Of a stretch of 64,000 nt of DNA, positions 49,642 to 54,111 are shown in pieces. The stretch comes from Bufo bufo. Lineage: Eukaryota > Chordata > Amphibia > Anura > Bufonidae. The DNA lies in contig NC_053397.1 in assembly GCF_905171765.1 (NCBI RefSeq), positions 6,714,946 to 6,778,945 on the forward strand, in the 5' to 3' direction. Each line of letters starts with the position of its first letter. Position 1 is the stretch's first letter. The translations under genes and the position numbers were made by a program. The notes beneath the pieces are model-generated. The model ran no database searches, was not told the DNA's origin, and saw nothing but the letters and a program-made list of their open reading frames with translations.

Positions 49642-52600
49642 CGGCAGGTGGGGGCCGTCTTGGAGGGGGGGGCGGCACCGGCAGGTGGGGGCCGTCTTGG
49701 AGGGGGGGGGGGCACCGGCAGGTGGGGGCCGTCTTGGAGGGGGGGGGGGGGCGCACCGGCAGGTGGGGGGCCGTCTTGGGGGGGGGGGGGCACCGGCAGG
49801 TGGGGGCCGTCTTGGAGGGGGGGGCCACCGGCAGGTGGGGGCCGTCTTGGAGGGGGGGGGGGCACCGGCAGGTGGGGGCCGTCTTGGAGGGGGGGGCACC
49901 GGCAGGTGGGGGCCGTCTTGGAGGGGGGGGCATTGGCAGGTGGGGACTGTCTTGGAGGGGGGGGGGGGCACCGTCAGGTGGGGGCCGTCTTGGAGGGGGG
50001 GGCGGCACAGGCAGGTGGGGGCCGTCTTGGAGGGGGGGGGGGCACCGGCAGGGGGGGGGCCGTCTTGGAGGGGGGGGGGGGGCACCGGCAGGTGGGGGGC
50101 CGTCTTGGAGGGGGGGGCACCGGCAGGTGAGGGCTGTCTTGGAGGGGGGGGGCGGGCACCGGCAGGTGGGGGCCGGCTTGGAGGGGGGGGGCACCGGCAG
50201 GTGGGGGCCGTCTTGGGGGGGGGGGGGCACCGGCAGGTGTGGACTGTCTTGGAGGGGGGGGGGGCACCGGCAGGTGGGGGCTGTCTTGGAGGGGGGCACC
50301 GGCAGGTGGGGGCTGTCTTGGAGGGGAGGGGGCACCGTCAGGTGGGGGCTGTCTTGGAGGGGGGGGGGGGGCACCGGCAGGTGGGGGCCGTCTTGGAGGG
50401 GGGGGCGGCACCGGCAGGTGGGGGCCGTCTTGGAGGGGGGGGCACCGGCAGGAGGGGGCTGGCTTGGGGGGGGGGGGGGGGGACCGGCAGGTGGGGGCCG
50501 TCTTGGAGGGGGGGGGCACCGGCAGGTGGGGGGCCGTCTTGGAGGGGGGGGGGCACCGTCAGGTGGGGGCTGTCTTGGAGGGGGGGGGGCACAGGCAGGT
50601 GGGGGCTGTCTGGGAGGCGGGGCACCGGCAGGTGGGGGCCGTCTTGGAGGGGGGGGGCGGCACCGGCAGGTGGGGGCCGTCTTGGAGGGGGGCCGTCTTG
50701 GAGGGGGGGGCACCGGCAGGGGGGGGCTGTCTTGGAGGGGGGGGGGGCACCGGCAGGAGGGGGCTGTCTTGGAGGGGGGGGGCACCGGCAGGTGGGGGCT
50801 GTCTTGGAGGGGGGGGGGCACCGGCAGGTGGGGGGCCGTCTTGGGGGGGGGGGGGCACCGGCAGGTGGGGGGCCGTCTTGGAGGGGGGGCACCGGCAGGT
50901 GAGGGCTGTCTTGGAGGGGGGGGGGCGGGCACCGGCAGGTGGGGGCCGTCTTGGAGGGGGGGGGCACCGGCAGGTGTGGACTGTCTTGGAGGGGGGGGGG
51001 CACCGGCAGGTGGGGGCTGTCTTGGAGGGGGGCACCGGCAGGTGGGGGCTGTCTTGGAGGGGAGGGGGCACCGTCAGGTGGGGGCTGTCTTGGAGGGGGG
51101 GGGGGGGCCCCGGCAGGTGGGGGCTGTCTGGGAGGCGGGGCACCGGCAGGTGGGGGCCGTCTTGGAGGGGGGGGCGGCACCGGCAGGTGGGGGCTGTCTG
51201 GGAGGCGGGGCACCGGCAGGTGGGGGCCGTCTTGGAGGGGGGGGCGGCACCGGCAGGTGGGGGCCGTCTTGGAGGGGGGGGCACCGGCAGGAGGGGGCTG
51301 TCTTGGAGGGGGGGGGGGCACCGGCAGGTGGGGGCCGTCTTGGAGGGGGGGGCGGCACCGGCAGGTGGGGGGCCGTCTTGGAGGGGGGGGGGCACCGGCA
51401 GGTGGGGGGCCGTCTTGGAGGGGGGGGGGGCACCGGCAGGTGTGGACTGTCTTGGAGGGGGGGGGCACCGGCAGGTGGGGGCTGTCTTGGAGGGGGGCAC
51501 CGGCAGGTGGGGGCTGTCTTGGAGGGGAGGGGGCACCGTCAGGTGGGGGCTGTCTTGGAGGGGGGGGGGGGGGGCACCGGCAGGTGGGGGCTGTCTGGGA
51601 GGCGGGGCACCGGCAGGTGGGGGCCGTCTTGGAGGGGGGGGGCGGCACCGGCAGGTGGGGGCCGTCTTGGAGGGGGGCCGTCTTGGAGGGGGGGGGGCAC
51701 CGGCAGGAGGGGGCTGTCTTGGAGGGGGGGGGGGGGGCACCGGCAGGTGGGGGCTGTCTTGGAGGGGGGGGGGCACCGGCAGGTGGGGGGCCGTCTTGGA
51801 GGGGGGGGGCACCGGCAGGTGGGGGGCCGTCTTGGAGGGGGGCACCGGCAGGTGGGGGCTGTCTTGGAGGGGAGGGGGCACCGGCAGGTGGGGGCTGTCT
51901 TGGAGGGGGGGGGGCACCGGCAGGTGGGGGCTGTCTGGGAGGCGGGGCACCGGCAGGTGGGGGCCGTCTTGGAGGGGGGGGGCGGCACCGGCAGGTGGGG
52001 GCTGTCTGGGAGGCGGGGCACCGGCAGGTGGGGGCCGTCTTGGAGGGGGGGGGCGGCACCGGCAGGTGGGGGCCGTCTTGGAGGGGGGGGGCACCGGCAG
52101 GAGGGGGCTGTCTTGGAGGGGGGGGGGCAGCACCGGCAGGTGGGGGCCGTCTTGGAGGGGGGGGGGGCACCGGCAGGTGGGGGGCCGTCTTGGAGGGGGG
52201 GGGGCACCGGCAGGTGGGGGGCCGTCTTGGAGGGGGGGGCACCGGCAGGTGTGGACTGTCTTGGAGGGGGGGGGGCACCGGCAGGTGGGGGCTGTCTTGG
52301 AGGGGGGCACCGGCAGGGGGGGGCTGTCTGGGAGGCGGGGCACCGGCAGGTGGGGGCCGTCTTGGAGGGGGGGGCGGCACCGGCAGGTGGGGGCCGTCTT
52401 GGAGGGGGGCCGTCTTGGAGGGGGGGGGGGCACCGGCAGGAGGGGGCTGTCTTGGAGGGGGGGGGGGGCACCGGCAGGTGGGGGCTGTCTTGGAGGGGGG
52501 GGGGGGCACCGGCAGGGGGGGGGCCGTCTTGGGGGGGGGGGCACCGGCAGGTGGGGGGCCGTCTTGGAGGGGGGGGGCACCGGCAGGTGAGGGCTGTCTT

Positions 52601-53236
52601 GGAGGGGGGGGGGCGGGCACCGGCAGGTGGGGGCCGTCTTGGAGGGGGGGGGGGCACCGGCAGGTGGGGGCTGTCTTGGAGGGGGGCACCGGCAGGTGGG
52701 GGCTGTCTTGGAGGGGAGGGGGCACCGGCAGGTGGGGGCTGTCTTGGAGGGGAGGGGGCACCGGCAGGTGGGGGCCGTCTTGGAGGGGGGGGGGCACCGG
52801 CAGGTGGGGGCCGTCTTGGAGGGGGGGGCGGCACCGGCAGGTGGGGGCCGTCTTGGAGGGGGGCCGTCTTGGAGGGGGGGGGCACCGGCAGGAGGGGGCT
52901 GTCTTGGAGGGGGGGGGGGGGCACCGGCAGGTGGGGGCCGTCTTGGAGGGGGGGGGGGGCACCGGCAGGTGGGGGCCGTCTTGGAGGGGAGGGGGCACCG
53001 GCAGGTGGGGGGGCTGTCTTGGAGGGGGGGGGGGGCACCGGCAGGTGGATTTTTGAGGGGGCAATGTATCGCAGCAGTGACTTCCCCTCACAGCCGAGCA
53101 TTCTCACCCCCACAGGGGCACTTCCCCAATTACTGCTGACTCTGAGTGCAGCCGAGGATGCAGGTATCTTGTATCCACCCGCCTATAGGCTCCGGGCCGC
53201 CGGGTACTCACCGTGGATACCGGTCTGGTGCGCCAT
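29767..53236 (-). CDS. TWF2: twinfilin-2, nine coding exons, 349 residues
   Basis: Twinfilin-2 binds actin monomers, caps barbed ends and binds capping protein in the cytoplasm. Nine exons join in frame (25, 78, 179, 96, 105, 126, 151, 122 and 168 coding bases; total 1050), giving 349 residues, the length I recall for mammalian TWF2. The start [17 protein letters not shown] and the tail [16 protein letters not shown] are characteristic. The first ADF-H domain is about residues 4-139 ([47 protein letters not shown]); the second is about 177-313 ([35 protein letters not shown]). The basic tail after 313 is the capping-protein and phosphoinositide region in the family. All junctions are GT-AG with matching phases and no stop or frameshift, so the gene appears functional. 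TWF1 is less likely given the N-terminus and tail. Confidence 0.97.
29985..30430. repeat. MITE family copy in intron 8
   Basis: A foldback with GATGCATTGTATCAAAGCAG against CTGCTTTGATACAATGCATC and outer GAGCTGAGGCTTTGCTACC / GGTAACAAACCCTCAGCTG. The same family (CAGCTGAGGGTTTGTTACAA ends) recurs in introns 1, 2 and 3 of this gene. Confidence 0.7.
30836..30957 (-). CDS. TWF2: TWF2 exon 8, residues 254(part)-294
   Basis: Encodes [20 protein letters not shown] and [14 protein letters not shown], the actin-binding helix end of the second ADF-H domain. Acceptor TTCCAG, donor GTAACT. The Val codon 254 is split after its first base. Confidence 0.97.
31019..31798 (+). repeat. 39-bp CTCF-like minisatellite, plus orientation, left of DIRS
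   Basis: About 20 units of CCACCACTAGAGGGAGCTCA plus CTACATACAGATTATACAG, the reverse complement of the array at 26510-28635. It lies in TWF2 intron 7 and is interrupted by the DIRS element at 31799; the last full pattern resumes at 37508. Confidence 0.95.
31802..31972 (+). repeat. DIRS left inverted terminal repeat
   Basis: Positions 31825-31972 are the apparent exact complement of 37297-37444. The outer part, TTATTACATGCCACGGAGGC, differs from the right end and is copied in complement at 36807-36836. Confidence 0.92.
32583..36803 (+). CDS. DIRS ORF1: gag-like N-terminus in one frame with the tyrosine recombinase
   Basis: A single 1406-residue frame starts [20 protein letters not shown]. 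Residues 1-470 are gag-like: an acidic stretch ([16 protein letters not shown]), a helical middle, and an arginine/glycine-rich tail ([18 protein letters not shown]) likely to bind nucleic acid; no zinc knuckle is seen. Residues 480-1080 lie over the RT frame and have no recognised domain. From about 1090 ([20 protein letters not shown]) it is a tyrosine recombinase: core-binding region [17 protein letters not shown], then catalytic Arg1249 ([10 protein letters not shown]), His1355 and Arg1358 (AHSTRGA), and nucleophile Tyr1391 (FREFYFRP). Recombinases of this class integrate the circular cDNA. Whether one long protein is made, or the recombinase is started separately at Met1090, cannot be told from sequence. 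Confidence 0.85.
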   Translation: MAEGNNNVNPSLPGGPENTLSPPSLITPVGSIPLQASDLQRSVTAAIQAAMGSVSSAISSSISEALKGHSSKRHHRPARQHSHPVPEPTASRKPMTGVKLSTTESAHISRKRAHARRAEKARPWKCARAQPEPDSESDVVSDEEASIQDVSSDEEGLDFTDEVFPGTSSTLTEPMVPTLVPPTPTSAVLDPAGESLFDPDALHHPRSAEWLPSDHVAKYLESRIRHPLSKEARNKLRAECPRPIIPNKVAETPSVDPKMTQFLAKSGWNPRRGLESALKACQDKLLDVLGPLTKIFEMAESARTQNLAIDPEELTGWVQRAVCITGNVNTSLSIERRKAILFKIEPKLSNLALTEAGKDAQGLLFGDSFIKDLGRFVGAFTALDKAQSSMRRVFQGRVSSRAGSSRGRLSGRATFQSRGSAGRGSYPFRASQDSRQPPSFFPSRGSSWRSRGPRGSSYRRPLGKSSSIFFSNLDRRQTPSFFPCLVDCHHRPLGLIYGSRVPYRVDCSICSDSFAPSHLSSVSETTSSAPGTVFPLSERRDRTCSLHSRRCYQQHLPGGEEGRSDALGDQSPSPESLCPLPPFQNGGHSPSPGHAPLERLDGQARLKRCLFDGSSSGFLQGPTSVSLVRRNLEVHLPSIRPVISPLVFHQADATGRGLPPQSWDSSNYLSRRHPSHGPGSQLSAGAPVDLYGSSVPIGFSHQPGEILSRPIPLHGVSGFSGRLCLRVPQPSFHQGSFYSQGTSPDVDSPSGLATPACPCDWPAIRFHSGSLPGSVTLPSSSTSQACAPSCRCYIRGPDFSGQRDQRRASVVDPQSGCLERQGYLRSTSGFHDRVGRQSLGLGCLLQRRDHRRSLVPCGSESSHQFPGASCWFFRYSQLHERYSLRMCETSDGQYLGCALCQRHGRNTLFSSFPSGEGLLGVLPGEGYQCCSRISSWFAQHSRGLVLAFSGGFQRLEIRRGDVLLHFFSMGTYVHRPFRVSLEYSASEILQLEARPGRGGGGRVPPEVDQSSVICVPTVHDDPSSSFTTTYSESRDGTSGSFLDGPVVVSSATGVSDPAPLATAVSPRPSTRPVRLPTPARVRRVSTPDRMQSFRSSWDVSEVPEATRRLLESAWAPGTRRSYRAAWRSWTDWCLAGNLDPVSASVTEILKFLTSLFESGKAYRTINLFRSSISAYHSGFDGRPAGQHPLVCRLLRGSRLSRPPRPRFSYTWDVSLVLSLFSSWPSNEQLSLRQLSAKLVTLFCLISCKRVSDVRALDYDARSFTPEGVVFNISRRTKTNIRSVSYPSFPETPALCPVACLQIYEARTLPHRSSTSPELFLSYRRPFAPVTCVTLSRWVKWVMSLAGVDTSVFTAHSTRGAASTSMAVAGARLEDILRVANWSRVSTFREFYFRPSTHVFSSVIQQL
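33817..36018 (+). CDS. DIRS ORF2: reverse transcriptase, RNase H and methyltransferase-like domain
   Basis: This 733-residue frame overlaps ORF1 completely in another phase. RT motifs follow in order: [48 protein letters not shown] and the catalytic YLDD at residues 258-261. RNase H follows: SDAS with Asp424, the SLELLAG glutamate, RMDNISAV, and [14 protein letters not shown]. After it comes [20 protein letters not shown] (Asp564), the methyltransferase-like domain found in DIRS elements. The real start may be downstream of the first ATG because similarity begins at about [14 protein letters not shown]. No stop or frameshift is present. It probably needs reinitiation or frameshifting to be translated, since ORF1 surrounds it. 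Confidence 0.92.
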   Translation: MLHFSPAVLRVEAPTHSVPPRTQDNLRHSSRPAVPLGDPEAPEVLPIVDPSVSLALSSSAIWIGGRLHRFSHVWLTVTTDPWVLSTVQGFHIELTVPSVQIPLPHPICLPFQRQRLLHLELYSLYQKGAIERAPSTPAGVISSIFLVAKKDGQMRSVINLRPLNHYVRYRHFKMEGIHLLRDMLLLNDWMVKLDLKDAYLTVPVADSSRDLLRFHWYGETWRFTCLPFGLSSAPWCFTKLMRPVVAFLRSRGIRLIIYLDDILLMAQDRNCLLEHLSTSMDLLSRLGFLINLEKSCLVPSRSMEFLGFRVDSASESLSLPSTKVRSIRRELHRTLTLPQVSLRQLARVIGLLSASIQAVFPAPLHYRALQHLKLAHLRAGATYEDLIFLDRETKDELQWWIHNLDAWNGKAIFGPRPDFTIESDASLSGWGAYCNGVTTGGRWSPAEANLHINSLELLAGSFAIRSFTNGIACACVRLRMDNISAVRYVNAMGGTRSSALSHLAKDFWEFCLEKDINVVAEYLPGLHNTHADWSSRFLVDSSDWRLDVGMFSSISSRWGPMCIDLFASRLNTQLPRFYSWRPDPDAEAVDAFLQKWTSHLSYAFPPFMMIPRVLSQLRIQRAEMVLLVPFWTAQSWFPQLLECLIQPPLLLPSLPDLLLDPSGCQHPLVLDGSLRLIACRVSGVPGTSLRFRKQLDVFWRAHGPRGLEDPTVLPGDLGLTGAWQGTWIPYQPL
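36807..36904 (+). repeat. DIRS internal complementary region
   Basis: 36807-36836 is the complement of the left element end and 36840-36904 the complement of the right element end, joined by AAT at 36837-36839. It is a copy of the circle junction, the template for completing the ends in the DIRS replication model. Confidence 0.93.
37297..37507 (-). repeat. DIRS right inverted terminal repeat
   Basis: The inner 148 bases complement the left repeat. The outer part is longer than on the left by about 40 bases and contains TGACTTTACGTCA, a short imperfect palindrome that could be a recombinase site. Confidence 0.9.
37508..37700 (+). repeat. 39-bp CTCF-like minisatellite, right of DIRS
   Basis: About five units continuing the array at 31019-31798 after the DIRS insertion. 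Only 63 bases separate it from TWF2 exon 7. Confidence 0.95.
37764..37914 (-). CDS. TWF2: TWF2 exon 7, residues 204-254(part)
   Basis: Encodes [36 protein letters not shown] and YLESI, the start of the second ADF-H domain core. Acceptor TTCTAG... wait-free GT-AG boundaries: acceptor TTTTAG, donor GTGAGG. The low-side 37700 array lies close to its donor. Confidence 0.96.
38934..39059 (-). CDS. TWF2: TWF2 exon 6, residues 162-203
   Basis: Encodes [20 protein letters not shown] and [16 protein letters not shown], in the linker and start of the second ADF-H domain. Phase 0 at both ends; donor GTAGGT, acceptor CCCCAG. Confidence 0.96.
39100..39880. repeat. 39-45-bp minisatellite at the exon 6 side of intron 5
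   Basis: Units CAGTCAAGTCAGTGCAATAC plus AGTCCAGAGACCACCACAACCCCC of variable length, about 17 copies. It begins some 40 bases upstream (gene sense) of exon 6. Related to the array at 42140-42455. Confidence 0.92.
40815..41615. repeat. 49-bp GC-rich minisatellite in intron 5, about 16 copies
   Basis: The unit GCTGCACTCTGGGGGCTGCT, GCACAGACAGGCCGGGGCTG, AGAACAGTC repeats every 49 bases with C/T and G/A variants and one shortened unit near 41335. Cysteine-rich open frames on the minus strand are repeat by-products. Confidence 0.95.
42140..42455. repeat. 43-bp minisatellite at the exon 5 side of intron 5
   Basis: About seven units of CCAGTCATGTCAGTGTGATA plus CAGTCCAGAGACCCCCGCAACCC, ending 20 bases from the exon 5 donor. 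Same core (GATACAGTCCAGAGAC) as the array next to exon 6. Confidence 0.92.
42473..42577 (-). CDS. TWF2: TWF2 exon 5, residues 127-161
   Basis: Encodes [20 protein letters not shown] and [15 protein letters not shown], end of the first ADF-H domain and linker. Acceptor GGGCAG, donor GTGAGA. Confidence 0.97.
42689..42784 (-). CDS. TWF2: TWF2 exon 4, residues 95-126
   Basis: Encodes [20 protein letters not shown] and [12 protein letters not shown], the long actin-binding helix of the first ADF-H domain. Intron 4 (111 bases) is the shortest in the gene. Confidence 0.97.
42880..43160. repeat. MITE family copy in intron 3
   Basis: CTGCTTGCTGTCAGTGAACG on the left, then CAGCTGAGGGTTTGCTACAA and the inverted GTGACAAACCCTCAGCTG. 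Same family as at 29985, 44100 and 48870. Confidence 0.65.
43267..43445 (-). CDS. TWF2: TWF2 exon 3, residues 35(part)-94
   Basis: Encodes [35 protein letters not shown] and [14 protein letters not shown]. Core of the first ADF-H domain. Acceptor CTGCAG, donor GTATGA. Confidence 0.97.
44100..44600. repeat. MITE family copy in intron 2
   Basis: Left TCTCTGCTTGCTGTCAGTGA, then CACAGCTGAGGGTTTGTTAC and its inverted counterpart GTAACAAAAGCTCAGCTGTG, followed by a GAAAATGGTGATACA tail. Close to 500 bp if the outer parts belong to it. Confidence 0.65.
44682..44759 (-). CDS. TWF2: TWF2 exon 2, residues 9(part)-35(part)
   Basis: Encodes [20 protein letters not shown] and VVIED, the start of the first ADF-H domain. 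Acceptor TCCTAG, donor GTGAGT. A pyrimidine-rich 19-bp minisatellite (gene sense) lies just upstream. Confidence 0.97.
44812..44980 (-). repeat. 19-bp minisatellite upstream of the exon 2 acceptor
   Basis: About nine units; in gene sense GCCCGCAGCCCTTCTCCTC, so the transcript carries a long pyrimidine-rich tract beginning 53 bases before the exon 2 acceptor. Confidence 0.93.
45522..47102 (-). mobile_element. Tc1/mariner transposon in intron 1
   Basis: Left end CAGTCAGGTTCAAAAATATT after TA; right end AATATTTATGGACCTGACT with its final bases mutated, so the right TA is lost. About 1.58 kb, one transposase on the minus strand, i.e. the same sense as TWF2. Confidence 0.92.
45719..46775 (-). pseudogene. 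Tc1 transposase with a small frameshift deletion
   Basis: An open frame of 296 residues starts [20 protein letters not shown] and shows the helix-turn-helix ([18 protein letters not shown]), the GRKR-like basic stretch (RPRRPRKT) and the DDE core: [21 protein letters not shown] and SPDLNPIEH. Right after NPIEH about four bases are missing, shifting the frame to a stop. The remaining C-terminus (to DCKGFVTKY and TAA at 45719) is still readable in the other frame. All three catalytic acids precede or sit at the break. Confidence 0.88.
47815..48115. repeat. GC-rich minisatellite of 23- and 24-bp units
   Basis: Alternating GAGCCGATGGCACTGGGGG and AGGACTGATGGCACTGGGGG type units, about 13 copies. 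Confidence 0.9.
48150..48518. mobile_element. MITE with TTA target duplication
   Basis: TTCGTTCACACCAGCGTTT at the left and AAACGTTAGTGTGAAAGTCG at the right are inverted, with TTA at 48147-48149 and 48519-48521. Harbinger-like by duplication length. Confidence 0.6.
48870..49255. repeat. MITE family copy in intron 1
   Basis: Contains GTAACAAACCCTCAGCTGTG at about 48902, GTAACAAACCCTCTGCTGCG at about 49139 and the outer AACAGCAAGCAGAGATCTTG at about 49221. Rearranged copy of the intron 2, 3 and 8 family. Confidence 0.6.
49606..53050. repeat. G-run minisatellite of about 33-41-bp units in TWF2 intron 1
   Basis: About 90 units of GCACCGGCAGGTGGGGGCCG plus TCTTGGAG and a run of 7-14 G. It starts with 33 uninterrupted G (49606-49638) and ends about 160 bases from the exon 1 donor. 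The G-rich strand is the template strand for TWF2, so its pre-mRNA is C-rich. Glycine- and proline-rich open frames of several hundred codons in all frames come from the repeat and are not genes. Confidence 0.95.
53212..53236 (-). CDS. TWF2: TWF2 exon 1 coding part, residues 1-9(part)
   Basis: ATG followed by codons for AHQTGIH and the first base of Ala9, then donor GTGAGT. The short first coding exon matches the twinfilin-2 N-terminus. The 5' untranslated region continues to higher coordinates. Confidence 0.93.
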
Positions 53237-53286
53237 ATCGGGATATCGTGACAGATCGGGATCAGGGAGCGGCTCTCACTGGCCTG

Positions 53287-53321
53287 CGGGCGGGGGCGGG
53301 GGCGGGGGCGGGGGCGGGGCC
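53287..53321 (-). promoter_or_regulatory. TWF2 GC-box cluster
   Basis: Five to six tandem GGGCGG/GGGGCGG boxes 50-85 bases upstream of the ATG, in a CpG-rich stretch. Sp1-type promoter by family knowledge; start site not defined. Confidence 0.65.
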
Positions 53322-53410
53322 GGATACCGGGGGTGGAGCTACAAAAGGGTAAGAGCAGACGGCAAAATGAAAGCCTGCCCGGGCCGCACGGCATGCTGGG
53401 AGGGCTGGAG

Positions 53411-53428
53411 CATGCCGGGAGATGTAGT
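53411..53428 (-). promoter_or_regulatory. ZNF143/THAP11-like motif 1 with nearby CCAAT
   Basis: Gene-sense ACTACATCTCCCGGCATG, with CCAAT at 53432-53436 just upstream. Confidence 0.55.
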
Positions 53429-53500
53429 TCTATTGGCCGGGGCTGCTTCCAGGGGCGGAGCTACGTGTCTGCCTGACAGGAATGTCTGTGTGAGGCTGGG

Positions 53501-53518
53501 CATGCTGGGAAATGTAGT
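53501..53518 (-). promoter_or_regulatory. ZNF143/THAP11-like motif 2
   Basis: Gene-sense ACTACATTTCCCAGCATG, the closest of the three to the ACTACAATTCCCAGCATGC consensus I recall. Confidence 0.6.
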
Positions 53519-53583
53519 CCTATAGGGCGGGGGGGGGGGGGGGGGGGCTGTGTCTCTACCTGACAGGAATGTGTGAGGCTGGG

Positions 53584-53601
53584 CATGCTGGGACTGGTAG
53601 T
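53584..53601 (-). promoter_or_regulatory. ZNF143/THAP11-like motif 3
   Basis: Gene-sense ACTACCAGTCCCAGCATG. Lies in an imperfect tandem copy of the 53465-53520 region (both have CCTGACAGGAATGT then GTGAGGCTGGGCATGCTGGG). Confidence 0.45.
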
Positions 53602-53609
53602 ACAGATGT

Positions 53610-54111
53610 CTTGACCAATATTCTGATATTTTTCACTCTCTGGATGTCGATTCAGGTGAAAAAAAAATCTGCGACGATTAGAACAAATGGCGGTGAAACC
53701 GCTAATATCGCGCCATTTATCAATAAGAGCCGTGATGGAGGCAACAACCGGGAAAAAACTGAATTATGTTAATTTTGAGAAGGTTTTGATTGGTCAGAAG
53801 GGATCGCGCCATAATTGTGTAATACGTGATTTCTGATACGCTTGCGGCTTAAAGGGCTCGTCCACACTGAGCCGTCCCTCCGAAGTGAAGGCGTTTAGTT
53901 AATTCCTCAATCGCTGGCGCTCATTTTGCCACGAATAGTTAATTGTCTGAAAAATCCTAAAACTGAGTGAAAGTGAAGAATTATTGCTTAAAACGCGCCG
54001 AGATCGGACGGCCGCCATTACTGCTCTGCTTGTCGCTCTTCAGGTCGTTCCTCCGTACACTTAATTCATTAGTCGCCGTGAACAGGCCCCGAGGCGGTCG
54101 GCGTGGCACCT
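53610..54111. other. upstream of TWF2, no gene recognised
   Basis: No coding region or clear repeat. AT/GC balance changes away from the promoter. Confidence 0.5.

Noticed and set aside
49503..53525. 1340-residue Gly-rich plus-strand frame and 917-residue Pro-rich minus-strand frame
   Set aside because: Produced by the G-run array in intron 1; several overlapping frames are equally open, which real coding would not show.
53250..54110. Search for the neighbouring gene upstream of TWF2 (PPM1M in mammals)
   Set aside because: No exon with phosphatase motifs is recognisable in this interval or beyond it to 64000.
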